A stretch of DNA of 9,156 nucleotides from positions 1-9,156 of the forward strand of contig PLIQ01000182.1 of the NCBI GenBank assembly GCA_003140115.1, written 5' to 3'. Both the position numbers and the translations under genes were made by a program. Positions 1 through 6,292 of the stretch are shown here, in pieces; position 1 is the first letter of the stretch; each line of letters begins with the position of its first letter. The DNA is from Actinomycetota bacterium (GTDB taxonomy: Bacteria; Actinomycetota; Actinomycetes; Streptosporangiales; Streptosporangiaceae). Under the pieces are notes generated by a model. The model did no database searches and was not told where the DNA came from. It saw only the letters and a program-made list of their open reading frames with translations.

Positions 1-104
1 AGGTCTGACGGGGCCGAGCCCGGTGTGAGGTCGCGGAGCCCAGGGCCGAGCGGGAGCTGGCCGAGGCGCAGCAGGGGATGCGTGATGTTCGAGTGATCCG
101 GCAT
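1..104 (-). CDS. Probable N-terminal part of an unknown gene running off the left edge
   Basis: An ATG at 104-102 on the minus strand opens a frame that stays open to base 1, giving 34 residues that begin MPDHSNITHPLLRLGQLPLG. I do not recognise the product. The main evidence is compositional: A/T bases in 1-100 fall mostly where this frame has its second codon position and rarely at its third, as in real genes of GC-rich genomes. The plus-strand frame with similar phase has a stop at 6-8, no good start and an arginine-rich product, so I prefer the minus strand. The Shine-Dalgarno match is poor. If real, the gene diverges from the glycosylase across a 71-bp gap (105-175). The piece is too short for certainty and could be non-coding. 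Confidence 0.35.
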   Translation of the reverse strand, partial: MPDHSNITHPLLRLGQLPLGPGLRDLTPGSAPSD

Positions 105-175
105 GATCCCATCACAGCCGGCCGGCGGCGGGCCGGGCAACCGATACGGCTCGGATCGTGCGCCAGACTTGACGC

Positions 176-844
176 ATGACCGCCACCTCAGAGGTCTCGC
201 CGGGCAAGGTGAGCTTCACCGCAGCGGCGCGCATCCTAGCCGACCGCGATCCCGTCATCGCCGGGTTGCTCGCGCAAACCGGACCGCCCCGGCTGAGTCG
301 GCCGTCGGAGTCGCACTTCGCCACCTTGGTCCGGGCCATCGTCTATCAGCAGCTGGCCGGGCGGGCAGCAGCCGCGATCCACGGGCGGCTGATCACCGCG
401 CTCGGCGGCGACGTGCAGCCCGAAGCGCTGATCGTGCTGTCCGACGAGACGCTCCGCGCGGTCGGGTTGTCCCGGGCCAAGGTCGTATCCCTGCGGGACC
501 TGGCGGCCAAGGTGCTGGACGGGACGGTCGTGCTGTCCCCGCGTGGCCTGGCCCGCGAAAGCGACGAGCAGATCATCGCCCGGCTGTCGACCGTCCGCGG
601 CGTCGGCCGGTGGACGGCCGAGATGTTCCTGCTGTTCCAGCTCCGCCGCCTCGACGTCTGGCCGGTCGGCGACCTGGGCATCCGCCGGGGCTTCGGGCTG
701 GCCTGGCAGATCCCGACGCCGACCGCGCGGGAACTGGACCCGCTAGGGGACCCGTACCGGCCCTACCGGTCGGTGCTGGCCTGGTACTGCTGGCGGGCCG
801 CCGAATTGTATGCGCAGGCCGCCGACAGTGCCCTGACCCGCTGA
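176..844 (+). CDS. DNA-3-methyladenine glycosylase II, AlkA-type HhH-GPD family
   Basis: This 222-residue protein should excise alkylated purines such as 3-methyladenine from DNA, starting base excision repair in the cytoplasm. It carries the helix-hairpin-helix plus Gly/Pro-rich loop of the family: a Q-Q-L element near 58-60, the hairpin LSTVRGVGRWTAEMFLLF at 137-154, and then VWPVGDLGIRRGF, where Asp166 fits the catalytic aspartate (AlkA Asp238). No four-cysteine cluster is present, unlike endonuclease III or MutY. E. coli AlkA is about 282 residues; this form lacks most of its extra N-terminal domain and resembles the short AlkA2-like class. An in-frame TGA at 170-172 sits just before the ATG, so translation cannot start further upstream. 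No convincing Shine-Dalgarno is visible. The substrate range cannot be read from the sequence. Confidence 0.9.
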   Translation: MTATSEVSPGKVSFTAAARILADRDPVIAGLLAQTGPPRLSRPSESHFATLVRAIVYQQLAGRAAAAIHGRLITALGGDVQPEALIVLSDETLRAVGLSRAKVVSLRDLAAKVLDGTVVLSPRGLARESDEQIIARLSTVRGVGRWTAEMFLLFQLRRLDVWPVGDLGIRRGFGLAWQIPTPTARELDPLGDPYRPYRSVLAWYCWRAAELYAQAADSALTR

Positions 845-847
845 GCG

Positions 848-874
848 GACCCCTCCCGGCCCTGACCCCTCCCG
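848..874 (+). repeat. Two direct copies of an 11-bp C-rich repeat
   Basis: GACCCCTCCCG occurs at 848-858 and again at 864-874, 16 bp apart start to start, in the 55-bp gap between the glycosylase and the dioxygenase gene. Each copy contains CCTCCCG, the exact complement of the CGGGAGG that forms the dioxygenase ribosome binding site at 888-894. Confidence 0.6.
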
Positions 875-894
875 CCTAAGCTTGGCACGGGAGG
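868..894 (+). promoter_or_regulatory. Possible hairpin hiding the dioxygenase ribosome binding site
   Basis: CCTCCCG at 868-874 can pair over seven bases with CGGGAGG at 888-894. CC at 875-876 can add two pairs with GG at 884-885, leaving C886 and A887 bulged and TAAGCTT (877-883) as the loop. The 3' arm is the Shine-Dalgarno of the following gene, so the fold would block ribosome access. An upstream copy at 852-858 offers a second partner. Alternatively the hairpin may simply end glycosylase transcripts, although no T-tract follows. It could also be chance pairing in GC-rich DNA. Confidence 0.33.
889..894 (+). promoter_or_regulatory. Ribosome binding site setting the dioxygenase start
   Basis: GGGAGG lies five bases before the ATG at 900. 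This favours ATG 900 over the in-frame TTG at 882, which lies upstream of this site and has only C-rich sequence before it. Confidence 0.7.
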
Positions 895-899
895 CAGTC

Positions 900-1655
900 A
901 TGGACATGGCGACCGCGCTCGCCGAGCTCGGCGTCACCGGGGCCACTCTGGACGCGGGGACGGCCGAACGGCTCGATCGTGACGGCTACGCGCCCCTGCC
1001 CGGCGTCCTGGACGGGACCCAGCTGGAGGCGATCCGGGGCCGTCTGGCCGACCTGCTGGCGGCCGAGGGCGACCAGGCCGGGCTCGAGGTCCATCAGGAG
1101 GTGGGCACCCACCGGCTGGCCGACCTGGTCAACAAGGGTGAGATGTTCTGGCCCGCCTTCACCGATCCCCGGTTGCTGGCCTGCATGACCCACGTGCTGG
1201 GCGACTTCAAGCTCTCCTCGCTGAACTTCCGGGCCGCGCTGCCCGGCCAGGGGCACCAGAACCTGCACACCGACTGGGGCGGTCCGGTCGAGCCCGGCGA
1301 GTACCAGGTCTGCAACTCGATCTGGCTGCTGGACGACTTCACCGCCAGCAACGGCGCCACCCGGGTGGTACCCGGCTCGCACCGCGCCGGCACGGTGCCG
1401 CGCCTGGCGCTGCCGGACCCGGCCGCCCGCCACCCCGACGAGGTGCTGGTCACCGGGCCGGCGGGCACGGTCGTCGTCTTCAACAGCCACCTGTGGCACG
1501 GCGGCACCGAGAACCGCAGCGACCGCCCGCGCCGCGCCCTGCACTCCTACTTCACCCGCCGCGGTCACGGCCAGCAGCTGGACCAGAAGAAGTACATCCG
1601 CCCGCAGACCCTGGCCGCTCTGAGCCCGGCCGCCCGGTTCATCCTGGATGTCTAG
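900..1655 (+). CDS. Phytanoyl-CoA dioxygenase (PhyH) family Fe(II)/2-oxoglutarate oxygenase
   Basis: This 251-residue cytoplasmic protein belongs to the PhyH group of non-haem iron oxygenases, which hydroxylate small molecules or carrier-bound substrates using O2 and 2-oxoglutarate. The double-stranded beta-helix core is recognisable. Early residues LDRDGYAPLPGVLD (25-38) are the usual 'polypeptide switches to oxidation' start of the family. HTD at 123-125 supplies the first His and Asp of the iron triad, HLWHGGTENRS supplies the distal His200, and the Arg pair 211-212 fits the 2-oxoglutarate carboxylate contact. ATGATRVVPGSH-type sequence (NGATRVVPGSH, 151-161) is also typical. All iron ligands are present, so the enzyme should be active. 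The substrate is unknown; many actinomycete members act in secondary metabolism. Its stop codon lies in the CTAG shared with the convergent transketolase-like gene. Confidence 0.88.
   Translation: MDMATALAELGVTGATLDAGTAERLDRDGYAPLPGVLDGTQLEAIRGRLADLLAAEGDQAGLEVHQEVGTHRLADLVNKGEMFWPAFTDPRLLACMTHVLGDFKLSSLNFRAALPGQGHQNLHTDWGGPVEPGEYQVCNSIWLLDDFTASNGATRVVPGSHRAGTVPRLALPDPAARHPDEVLVTGPAGTVVVFNSHLWHGGTENRSDRPRRALHSYFTRRGHGQQLDQKKYIRPQTLAALSPAARFILDV
1652..1655. other. Shared stop-codon palindrome CTAG (first convergent pair)
   Basis: The plus-strand dioxygenase gene ends with TAG at 1653-1655, and the minus-strand transketolase-like gene ends with TAG read from 1654 to 1652. The two genes therefore overlap by four bases, with no space between them for a terminator. 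Confidence 0.9.
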
Positions 1656-4015
1656 GCGCCGTCCAGCATCTCCCGGATCCTGCGCAGCCGCTCCGGCCGA
1701 GAAGCGGCGAACCGCTCCAGCGCGGTAAGGATGTGCGCCTCGTCCAGATGCGCCTCCTCGATGACCTCGGCCACCGAGCCGCCGGTCCGCCACCGGTCGT
1801 CCCAGTCCGAGGACAGCGAGTACTCCCGGGCCAGCGGCCCGTCGGCCCACTCCCGCATCAGCTTGAACGCGCCGTTGGTGATGACCATGCCGTCCAGCCG
1901 GTCCGCAGGGCTGGCTACCGACTCCCGGTAAGCCAAGGGCTGCCGCGCGAACAACTGCGGGCTCAGCGCCGCCACGACCTTCACGTTAATTCCGCGGTCG
2001 TCCAGCGACGGCAGCAAGTTGACCAGGTTCCGGACCGGCATGGTGCCTCGCACGAACACGGTGCCACCGCGCGCCAACCCCGGCCGGTAGTCGCGCAGCA
2101 CGTAGGCGCCGCGCGCCGCGGCCAGGTGGGACGGGATGCCCAGCGCCTCCCGGTCGGGTATCTCCACCGGCGGGCGGGTCAGGTGCAGCGCCACGATCGG
2201 CACGTCAAGCCCGAACGCCGCGGCCAGCATGACCGGCACCTCGTTGTACTCCCACGGGTGCAGGTCGATCACGTGCCCGTCGGGGAACAGCTGGGTGACC
2301 CCGATGGCGAAGATGCCGAAGTGAGTGCGGGAGTCCTCGGCCGTCTCCGGCCCGGAGTGGCCCGCGATCCACAGCAGCTTGCCGACCTTCAGCTCGCTGT
2401 CCTGAGCCAGCTGGCTGAACAGCCGCATCGGCCCGTACTTGAGATAGGAGAACGACCCATAGGTCGAGCACGCTCCCCAGAACCCGTCGAAGTCGGAGAA
2501 CGGATCTGACGCGAGGTTGACCGTGGCCAGCCCGGCGACCATCCCGGCGTTGGTGAACTCGGTGATCTCGGTGGGCAGCAGCGCCCCGAACGGATTCGAC
2601 GACCGGTCGTACCACCCGGTACCCGGCAAGCCGCCGAAGTCCTGGCCGAACCCGGCGAGGTTGGTCGATTCGGCCAGGTCGGCCGAGGCCGCGATGAACA
2701 GGGGGCGGCCGTAGTCGCGCAGCGCGAGCGTGTTCACGTACGCGCCCCAGGCGCCCAGTCCGGCCCGGTTCGGCGCCTTCTCACCCGGCTTCTTCCACAT
2801 ACTGTCCGGGTAGTTCGCTACGTCGAAGATCCGCCGGTCAGAGAACACCTCGGACCGGCCGAGCCGGAATCCGTTCAGCGAGTCCGGGACCGTCTCGGCG
2901 ATGGCCAGCAGCCGGTCCGACAGCCAGGTCACCAGGTCCTCGTCGCGGCGCAGCACGCTCATCGCGATGCCTAGGTTCGCGGCGGCCTGGGCCGCCGCGG
3001 CTGCCGGGTCGGCCGGGGCGGGGGAGTCCACCCCCTCGTAGGTCACGCCATAGCGGGCCATGAACTGCTTGCGCACATCCCAGAACTGCGCGGCGTTCAT
3101 CGGCCAGGGCGTGCCATGACTGGCCGCGTCGACCTTGCCGTAGCCGCGGCCCTTCTGGGTGACGAACCAGGCCATCGTGGGGACGTCGCCGGACTCACAC
3201 GAAGCCTCAAGCACGGTCCGGGCGACCGGACCCCATTGCATGCCGTGCTCGGTCCCGATCACCCGCCAGCCGTAGGGCGCGAACCAGTCCACCGGCGTCC
3301 CGGCCACCATGCTCGACAAAGGCCGCGGGTCGATGCCGAAGTCGTTCCAGTCGACCATGAAGATCAGGTTGTGCAGGCCCAGGCCCCACGCGGCGTTCTT
3401 GGTCTCGTGAGCGGAGCCGGGAGTCAGCCCGCCCTCGCCCTCGAACACGAAGACCTTCACCTGGTCCGCCCCGGCCAGCTTGAGGGCTAGCGCCTCGCCC
3501 GCGGCGGGCGGCATCCCGTGCCCGGAGGGCCCGGTGTTGAACTTCAGGAACAGCGTCCGGCCTTCCATCTCGGCGTGTCCGGGCAGCCCGCCGTGCCGGC
3601 GCAGCTGCAGTAGCCACTCCCAGGTCAGCGCCCAGCGGCCGTCGTCGGGGAAGGCGAACAAGGAGTCGTTCGACTGCTCGTACCGCGCCCGGACCGCCTC
3701 GTTGAGCACCGCCAGCGTGGCGTAGACAAGCGGGACCGTGTGACCCGCGGACAGCACGAAGCGGTCGCCGAACCGGCGCCACGGCCGCAGCAGGTCCCAG
3801 CGCATGGCCCCGGACAGCAGCAGCGCGACCAGCATGTGCACCTTGGACCGCGATCCGCCGGGGTGCCCGCTCTGGCGGTAGTTCAGGGACAGGTCGATGC
3901 ACTCGTCGATCAGGTCTTTGACCACCTCATACCGGGCGAAGTCAGCCTCCGCGGCGGCGAAGAGCTGCCCGGTATCCGATCCACTGCCCGACCGCGCCAC
4001 GGGCCCATCGCCCAT
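1652..4015 (-). CDS. Transketolase-like thiamine diphosphate enzyme with a Glu-for-Asp change
   Basis: This 787-residue protein has all three transketolase domains: ThDP/PP domain about 25-330, pyrimidine domain about 415-610, C-terminal domain about 640-760. Transketolases move two-carbon ketol units between sugar phosphates. Visible landmarks are SGHPGG (49-54, E. coli His26 equivalent), LSAGH (88-92, His66 equivalent), HGTPWP (300-305, His261 equivalent), SADLAES (444-450) and TEFTNAGMVAG, where Glu486 fits the catalytic glutamate that activates ThDP. The cofactor motif reads GEGG (193-196) and then WND with Asn224. The Glu194-to-Asn224 spacing of 30 matches Asp155-to-Asn185 in E. coli, but glutamate replaces the metal-binding aspartate, and GPSGHG stands where GPLGQG is usual. 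It is over 100 residues longer than ordinary transketolase, partly through an alanine-rich linker near 333-350. It may act on substrates other than pentose phosphates. Phosphoketolase motifs are absent. Confidence 0.82.
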   Translation of the reverse strand: MGDGPVARSGSGSDTGQLFAAAEADFARYEVVKDLIDECIDLSLNYRQSGHPGGSRSKVHMLVALLLSGAMRWDLLRPWRRFGDRFVLSAGHTVPLVYATLAVLNEAVRARYEQSNDSLFAFPDDGRWALTWEWLLQLRRHGGLPGHAEMEGRTLFLKFNTGPSGHGMPPAAGEALALKLAGADQVKVFVFEGEGGLTPGSAHETKNAAWGLGLHNLIFMVDWNDFGIDPRPLSSMVAGTPVDWFAPYGWRVIGTEHGMQWGPVARTVLEASCESGDVPTMAWFVTQKGRGYGKVDAASHGTPWPMNAAQFWDVRKQFMARYGVTYEGVDSPAPADPAAAAAQAAANLGIAMSVLRRDEDLVTWLSDRLLAIAETVPDSLNGFRLGRSEVFSDRRIFDVANYPDSMWKKPGEKAPNRAGLGAWGAYVNTLALRDYGRPLFIAASADLAESTNLAGFGQDFGGLPGTGWYDRSSNPFGALLPTEITEFTNAGMVAGLATVNLASDPFSDFDGFWGACSTYGSFSYLKYGPMRLFSQLAQDSELKVGKLLWIAGHSGPETAEDSRTHFGIFAIGVTQLFPDGHVIDLHPWEYNEVPVMLAAAFGLDVPIVALHLTRPPVEIPDREALGIPSHLAAARGAYVLRDYRPGLARGGTVFVRGTMPVRNLVNLLPSLDDRGINVKVVAALSPQLFARQPLAYRESVASPADRLDGMVITNGAFKLMREWADGPLAREYSLSSDWDDRWRTGGSVAEVIEEAHLDEAHILTALERFAASRPERLRRIREMLDGA

Positions 4016-4021
4016 TCCCGC

Positions 4022-4029
4022 ACCTCCTT
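4022..4029 (-). promoter_or_regulatory. Near-ideal ribosome binding site of the transketolase-like gene
   Basis: On the minus strand AAGGAGGT lies six bases before the ATG at 4015-4013. It fixes the start and suggests efficient translation, in contrast to the divergent aminotransferase, which has no such site. Confidence 0.85.
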
Positions 4030-4055
4030 GTGCAGCACCGACCTCACAGTGACTC

Positions 4056-4092
4056 TTACCACCAAACCCGCCACAGACCTATCATCGGGGCC
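4056..4092 (+). promoter_or_regulatory. Candidate promoter for a leaderless aminotransferase mRNA
   Basis: TATCAT at 4080-4085 matches the -10 consensus at five of six bases and fits the actinobacterial TANNNT form. TTACCA at 4056-4061 matches four of six -35 bases, 18 bp upstream. The -10 ends seven bases before the ATG at 4093, so transcription would begin at or next to the start codon. No Shine-Dalgarno lies before that ATG. This 77-bp gap (4016-4092) must also hold the promoter of the divergent transketolase-like gene, which I could not place with confidence. Confidence 0.45.
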
Positions 4093-5259
4093 ATGACAGA
4101 CTTTCGGCTGGCAGAGCGCATGGGCAGGCTCGGCACCGAGTCGGCCTTTGAAGTTCTCGCCCGAGCCAAGGCCATGGAGGCCGCCGGCCACAAGATCATT
4201 CACCTGGAGATCGGCGAGCCCGACTTCCCGACCGCTAGCCATATCGTCGAGGCTGCCGTGGAGGCACTGCGGGCCGGCCACACTCACTACGTGCCCGCGC
4301 CCGGAATCCCCCCGCTGCGCGAGGCCGTAGCCGCGTTCCTCGAGCGCACCGGGCGGATGCGGGTGACCCCGGACCGGGTGGTGGTGACCCCGGGCGCCAA
4401 GCCGATCATGTTCTTCACCATCCTGGCCCTGGCCAACGAGGGCGACGAGATCCTCTACCCGGACCCCGGCTTCCCGATGTACGAGTCGATCACCTCGTTC
4501 GCCGGGGCGGTGCCCGTCCCGGTACCGCTGCGCGAGCGCAACGGTTTCCGCATCGACACCGATGAACTGGACCGGCTGGTCACCGACCGGTCCAAGCTGC
4601 TCATCATCAACTCGCCGCACAACCCGTGCGGCAGCGCGCTGACCCGCGAAGACTGCGAGGCGATCGCCGATATCGCGCTGCGGCACGACCTGACCGTGCT
4701 CACCGACGAGGTGTACTGGGCCATCCGCTACGGCGGGAAGCACGCCAGCGTCCTGGACGTGGACGGCATGGCCGACCGCACGATCCTGCTCGACGGCTGG
4801 TCCAAGACGTTCGCCATGACGGGCTGGCGGCTCGGCTTCGGCGTCTTCCCGCCCGCGCTGGTCGAGCCCATCACCCGGCTGGCCATCAACTCGGTGTCCT
4901 GCACGTCGGCGTTCAGCCAGTACGCGGCGATCGCGGCCCTAGAGGGTCCGTGGCAGCCGGTCGACGACATGGTCGCGGAGTTCCGCCGCCGGCGGGACAT
5001 CATCGTCGCCGGCCTGAACGACATCCCCGGCATCACCTGCCTGGAGCCGCAAGGCGCCTTCTATGTGTTCCCGAACGTCACCCAGACCGGGCTGACGTCG
5101 GCGGAACTGCAGGCCAGGCTGCTTCAGAACGCCGGGGTGGCCGCCCTCGGCGGCACCGCCTTCGGCCCGTACGGCGAGGGCTTCCTGCGGTTCTCCTACG
5201 CCAACTCAGTGGAGAACATCAAGGCCGCCCTGGAGGCCATCCGGGCGCAGCTCAGCTAG
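4093..5259 (+). CDS. PLP-dependent aminotransferase, class I/II (AspC-like fold type I)
   Basis: This 388-residue protein should transfer an amino group between an amino acid and a 2-oxo acid using pyridoxal phosphate, in the cytoplasm. Length and motifs fit the aspartate/aromatic aminotransferase superfamily: IGEPDFPT (40-47), Y66 with the GIPPLREA substrate-side element (71-78), SPHNPCG with Asn177, TDEVY with Asp205 and Tyr208, GWSKTFAMTGWRLGF with the PLP-binding Lys238 and Arg246, and LRFSYA with Arg366, which binds the substrate carboxylate. All catalytic residues are intact. ATG 4093 is chosen because the protein there begins with a family-like N-terminus, whereas the in-frame GTG at 4030 would add 21 unlikely residues spanning the promoter. 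The amino-acid specificity is not readable. It diverges from the transketolase-like gene and ends in a shared CTAG with the convergent small gene. Confidence 0.92.
   Translation: MTDFRLAERMGRLGTESAFEVLARAKAMEAAGHKIIHLEIGEPDFPTASHIVEAAVEALRAGHTHYVPAPGIPPLREAVAAFLERTGRMRVTPDRVVVTPGAKPIMFFTILALANEGDEILYPDPGFPMYESITSFAGAVPVPVPLRERNGFRIDTDELDRLVTDRSKLLIINSPHNPCGSALTREDCEAIADIALRHDLTVLTDEVYWAIRYGGKHASVLDVDGMADRTILLDGWSKTFAMTGWRLGFGVFPPALVEPITRLAINSVSCTSAFSQYAAIAALEGPWQPVDDMVAEFRRRRDIIVAGLNDIPGITCLEPQGAFYVFPNVTQTGLTSAELQARLLQNAGVAALGGTAFGPYGEGFLRFSYANSVENIKAALEAIRAQLS
5256..5259. other. Shared stop-codon palindrome CTAG (second convergent pair)
   Basis: The aminotransferase stop TAG is at 5257-5259, and the small minus-strand gene stops with TAG read from 5258 to 5256. 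This is the same four-base tail-to-tail overlap seen at 1652-1655. Confidence 0.75.
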
Positions 5260-5456
5260 GCCAGAGCCTCGTCCTCGCCCTCGTCCGTCAACAGGAACTC
5301 CTGGGCCACGGCGCCCATGGAGATGTCGCCGGGCTGGAGCCCCCCATCGTGGCCAGGCGGGCTGTCCGGGTTGATCTTCACGTACGGCGGCAGTTGCGGC
5401 TCGGACCACACGACCTTCTTGCGCTTGCCAACGACCCAGCGCCGAATCCTGACCAT
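5256..5456 (-). CDS. Small conserved-looking hypothetical protein, 66 residues
   Basis: I do not recognise this protein. It has a basic, hydrophobic start (MVRIRRWVVGKRKKVVW, with seven Arg/Lys), a proline- and glycine-rich middle (about 19-43) and an acidic tail (DEGEDEALA). There is no signal peptide, membrane segment, cysteine motif or known fold that I can see. Its ATG is only five bases after the stop of the DUF347-type gene, so it is probably the last gene of that run and may be translated by coupling. Its own Shine-Dalgarno is weak (AGAGA). Support for it being real is its full use of the gap between two genes and its G/C-rich third codon positions. A strongly charged two-ended protein could bind nucleic acid or a membrane surface, but that is a guess. 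Confidence 0.62.
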   Translation of the reverse strand: MVRIRRWVVGKRKKVVWSEPQLPPYVKINPDSPPGHDGGLQPGDISMGAVAQEFLLTDEGEDEALA

Positions 5457-5461
5457 GATCT

Positions 5462-6286
5462 CTATCTACCCACGGCGTCGTCCCTAACCGCGATACGGTC
5501 CGGTTCTTGCTGCTGGGGTCGCTGGATATCGCGCCGGGTCACGGACAGGTATCCGACCAGCGCGGCCACGATGATCGTCGCGAGCGCGGCCACCGTGGCG
5601 TCGCCGTAGTTGGCGCCGCTGATCGAGTGCGGCTTACTGAAGTAATCCGCGAACGAGGCGCCCAGCGGCCGGGTGACCACGTAGGCGAACCAGAACGCCA
5701 CCACCGGGTTGAGCCCGAAGCGCGACCAGGCCACCGCGGGGATCAAGATGACGAGGAAGAACATGATCCCGGACGCCAGATAGCCCAGGTGCGCTGCCGT
5801 GGCCGTGAAGTCGCCCAGGGCGGTGCCGAGCGCGAAGGTGGCGAACACCGTGCACCAGTAGTACGTCTCCCGGCGCCGGGTGACGATGCTGTGAATCGAC
5901 AGCGTGTGCTCGCTGCGGTACCAGAGGTAGAAGATAAGCGCCAGCACCACGGCCCACAAGGCCGTGGTGCCCGCGTAGGGGATGCCGATGAACAGGTGCA
6001 TGGCATCGGCCACACCAGTCCCGAAGATGGCGATGGCGTAGGCCAGCAGCCAGTAGGCCGCGGCGACGTAGCGCCGCGTCCGGAACTGCCACAGCAGCGC
6101 GACCACAAAGATCCCGACCTCTATACAGCCGGCCTCGAGGCGGCTGCCCAGGTCCAGGGCCAGGTAATCCGATGTGGCCTCGCCGCCCGCGGTGGTGAGG
6201 ATTTTGATCACCCAGAACAGGAAGGTGATCTCCGGCACCTTGGCGGCGACGGGTTCGGGAAAGAACCGCCTCTCGTGGCTCGTCAT
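5462..6286 (-). CDS. DUF347 / COG4705-type multi-repeat membrane protein
   Basis: This 274-residue integral membrane protein has about seven or eight hydrophobic segments between residues 18 and 250 and a charged, soluble C-terminal tail (251-274). The start KVPEITFLFWVIKILTTAGG is characteristic of the COG4705/DUF347 'repeat of unknown function' family as I remember it. Four related units with a small-residue/glycine stretch followed by Asp are visible: TTAGGEATSDYLALDLG (31-47), IFGTGVADAMHLFIG (87-101), ALGTALGDFTATAAHLG (152-168) and TRPLGASFADYF (205-216). Repeated acidic residues inside helices suggest ion transport or binding, but no function is established from the sequence. The ATG at 6286 is six bases after the upstream gene's stop, with AAGGG just before it. 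It is probably co-transcribed with both flanking minus-strand genes. Confidence 0.8.
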   Translation of the reverse strand: MTSHERRFFPEPVAAKVPEITFLFWVIKILTTAGGEATSDYLALDLGSRLEAGCIEVGIFVVALLWQFRTRRYVAAAYWLLAYAIAIFGTGVADAMHLFIGIPYAGTTALWAVVLALIFYLWYRSEHTLSIHSIVTRRRETYYWCTVFATFALGTALGDFTATAAHLGYLASGIMFFLVILIPAVAWSRFGLNPVVAFWFAYVVTRPLGASFADYFSKPHSISGANYGDATVAALATIIVAALVGYLSVTRRDIQRPQQQEPDRIAVRDDAVGR

Positions 6287-6292
6287 CAGCCC

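Noticed and set aside
838..848. CCGC-TGA-GCGG inverted repeat around the glycosylase stop codon
   Set aside because: Only four base pairs with a three-base loop and no T-tract; too weak to call a terminator.
103..879. Plus-strand frame overlapping the glycosylase
   Set aside because: It is arginine/proline/alanine-rich translation of the glycosylase gene in another frame; the frame starting at 176 holds the HhH-GPD motif.
876..1850. Long minus-strand frame opposite the dioxygenase
   Set aside because: It is a shadow of the dioxygenase codons, with no recognisable motif, and it overlaps the end of the transketolase-like gene in another frame.
1493..2509. Plus-strand frame spanning the end of the dioxygenase and the transketolase C-terminus
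   Set aside because: No domain is visible and both underlying genes have clear motifs in other frames.
3207..3902. Second minus-strand frame inside the transketolase-like gene, considered as sign of a frameshift
   Set aside because: The main frame is unbroken over 787 residues with all three domains in order, so there is no frameshift to explain.
4030..4092. GTG start at 4030 for the aminotransferase
   Set aside because: It would add 21 residues unlike the family and run across the probable promoter. ATG 4093 gives a normal N-terminus.
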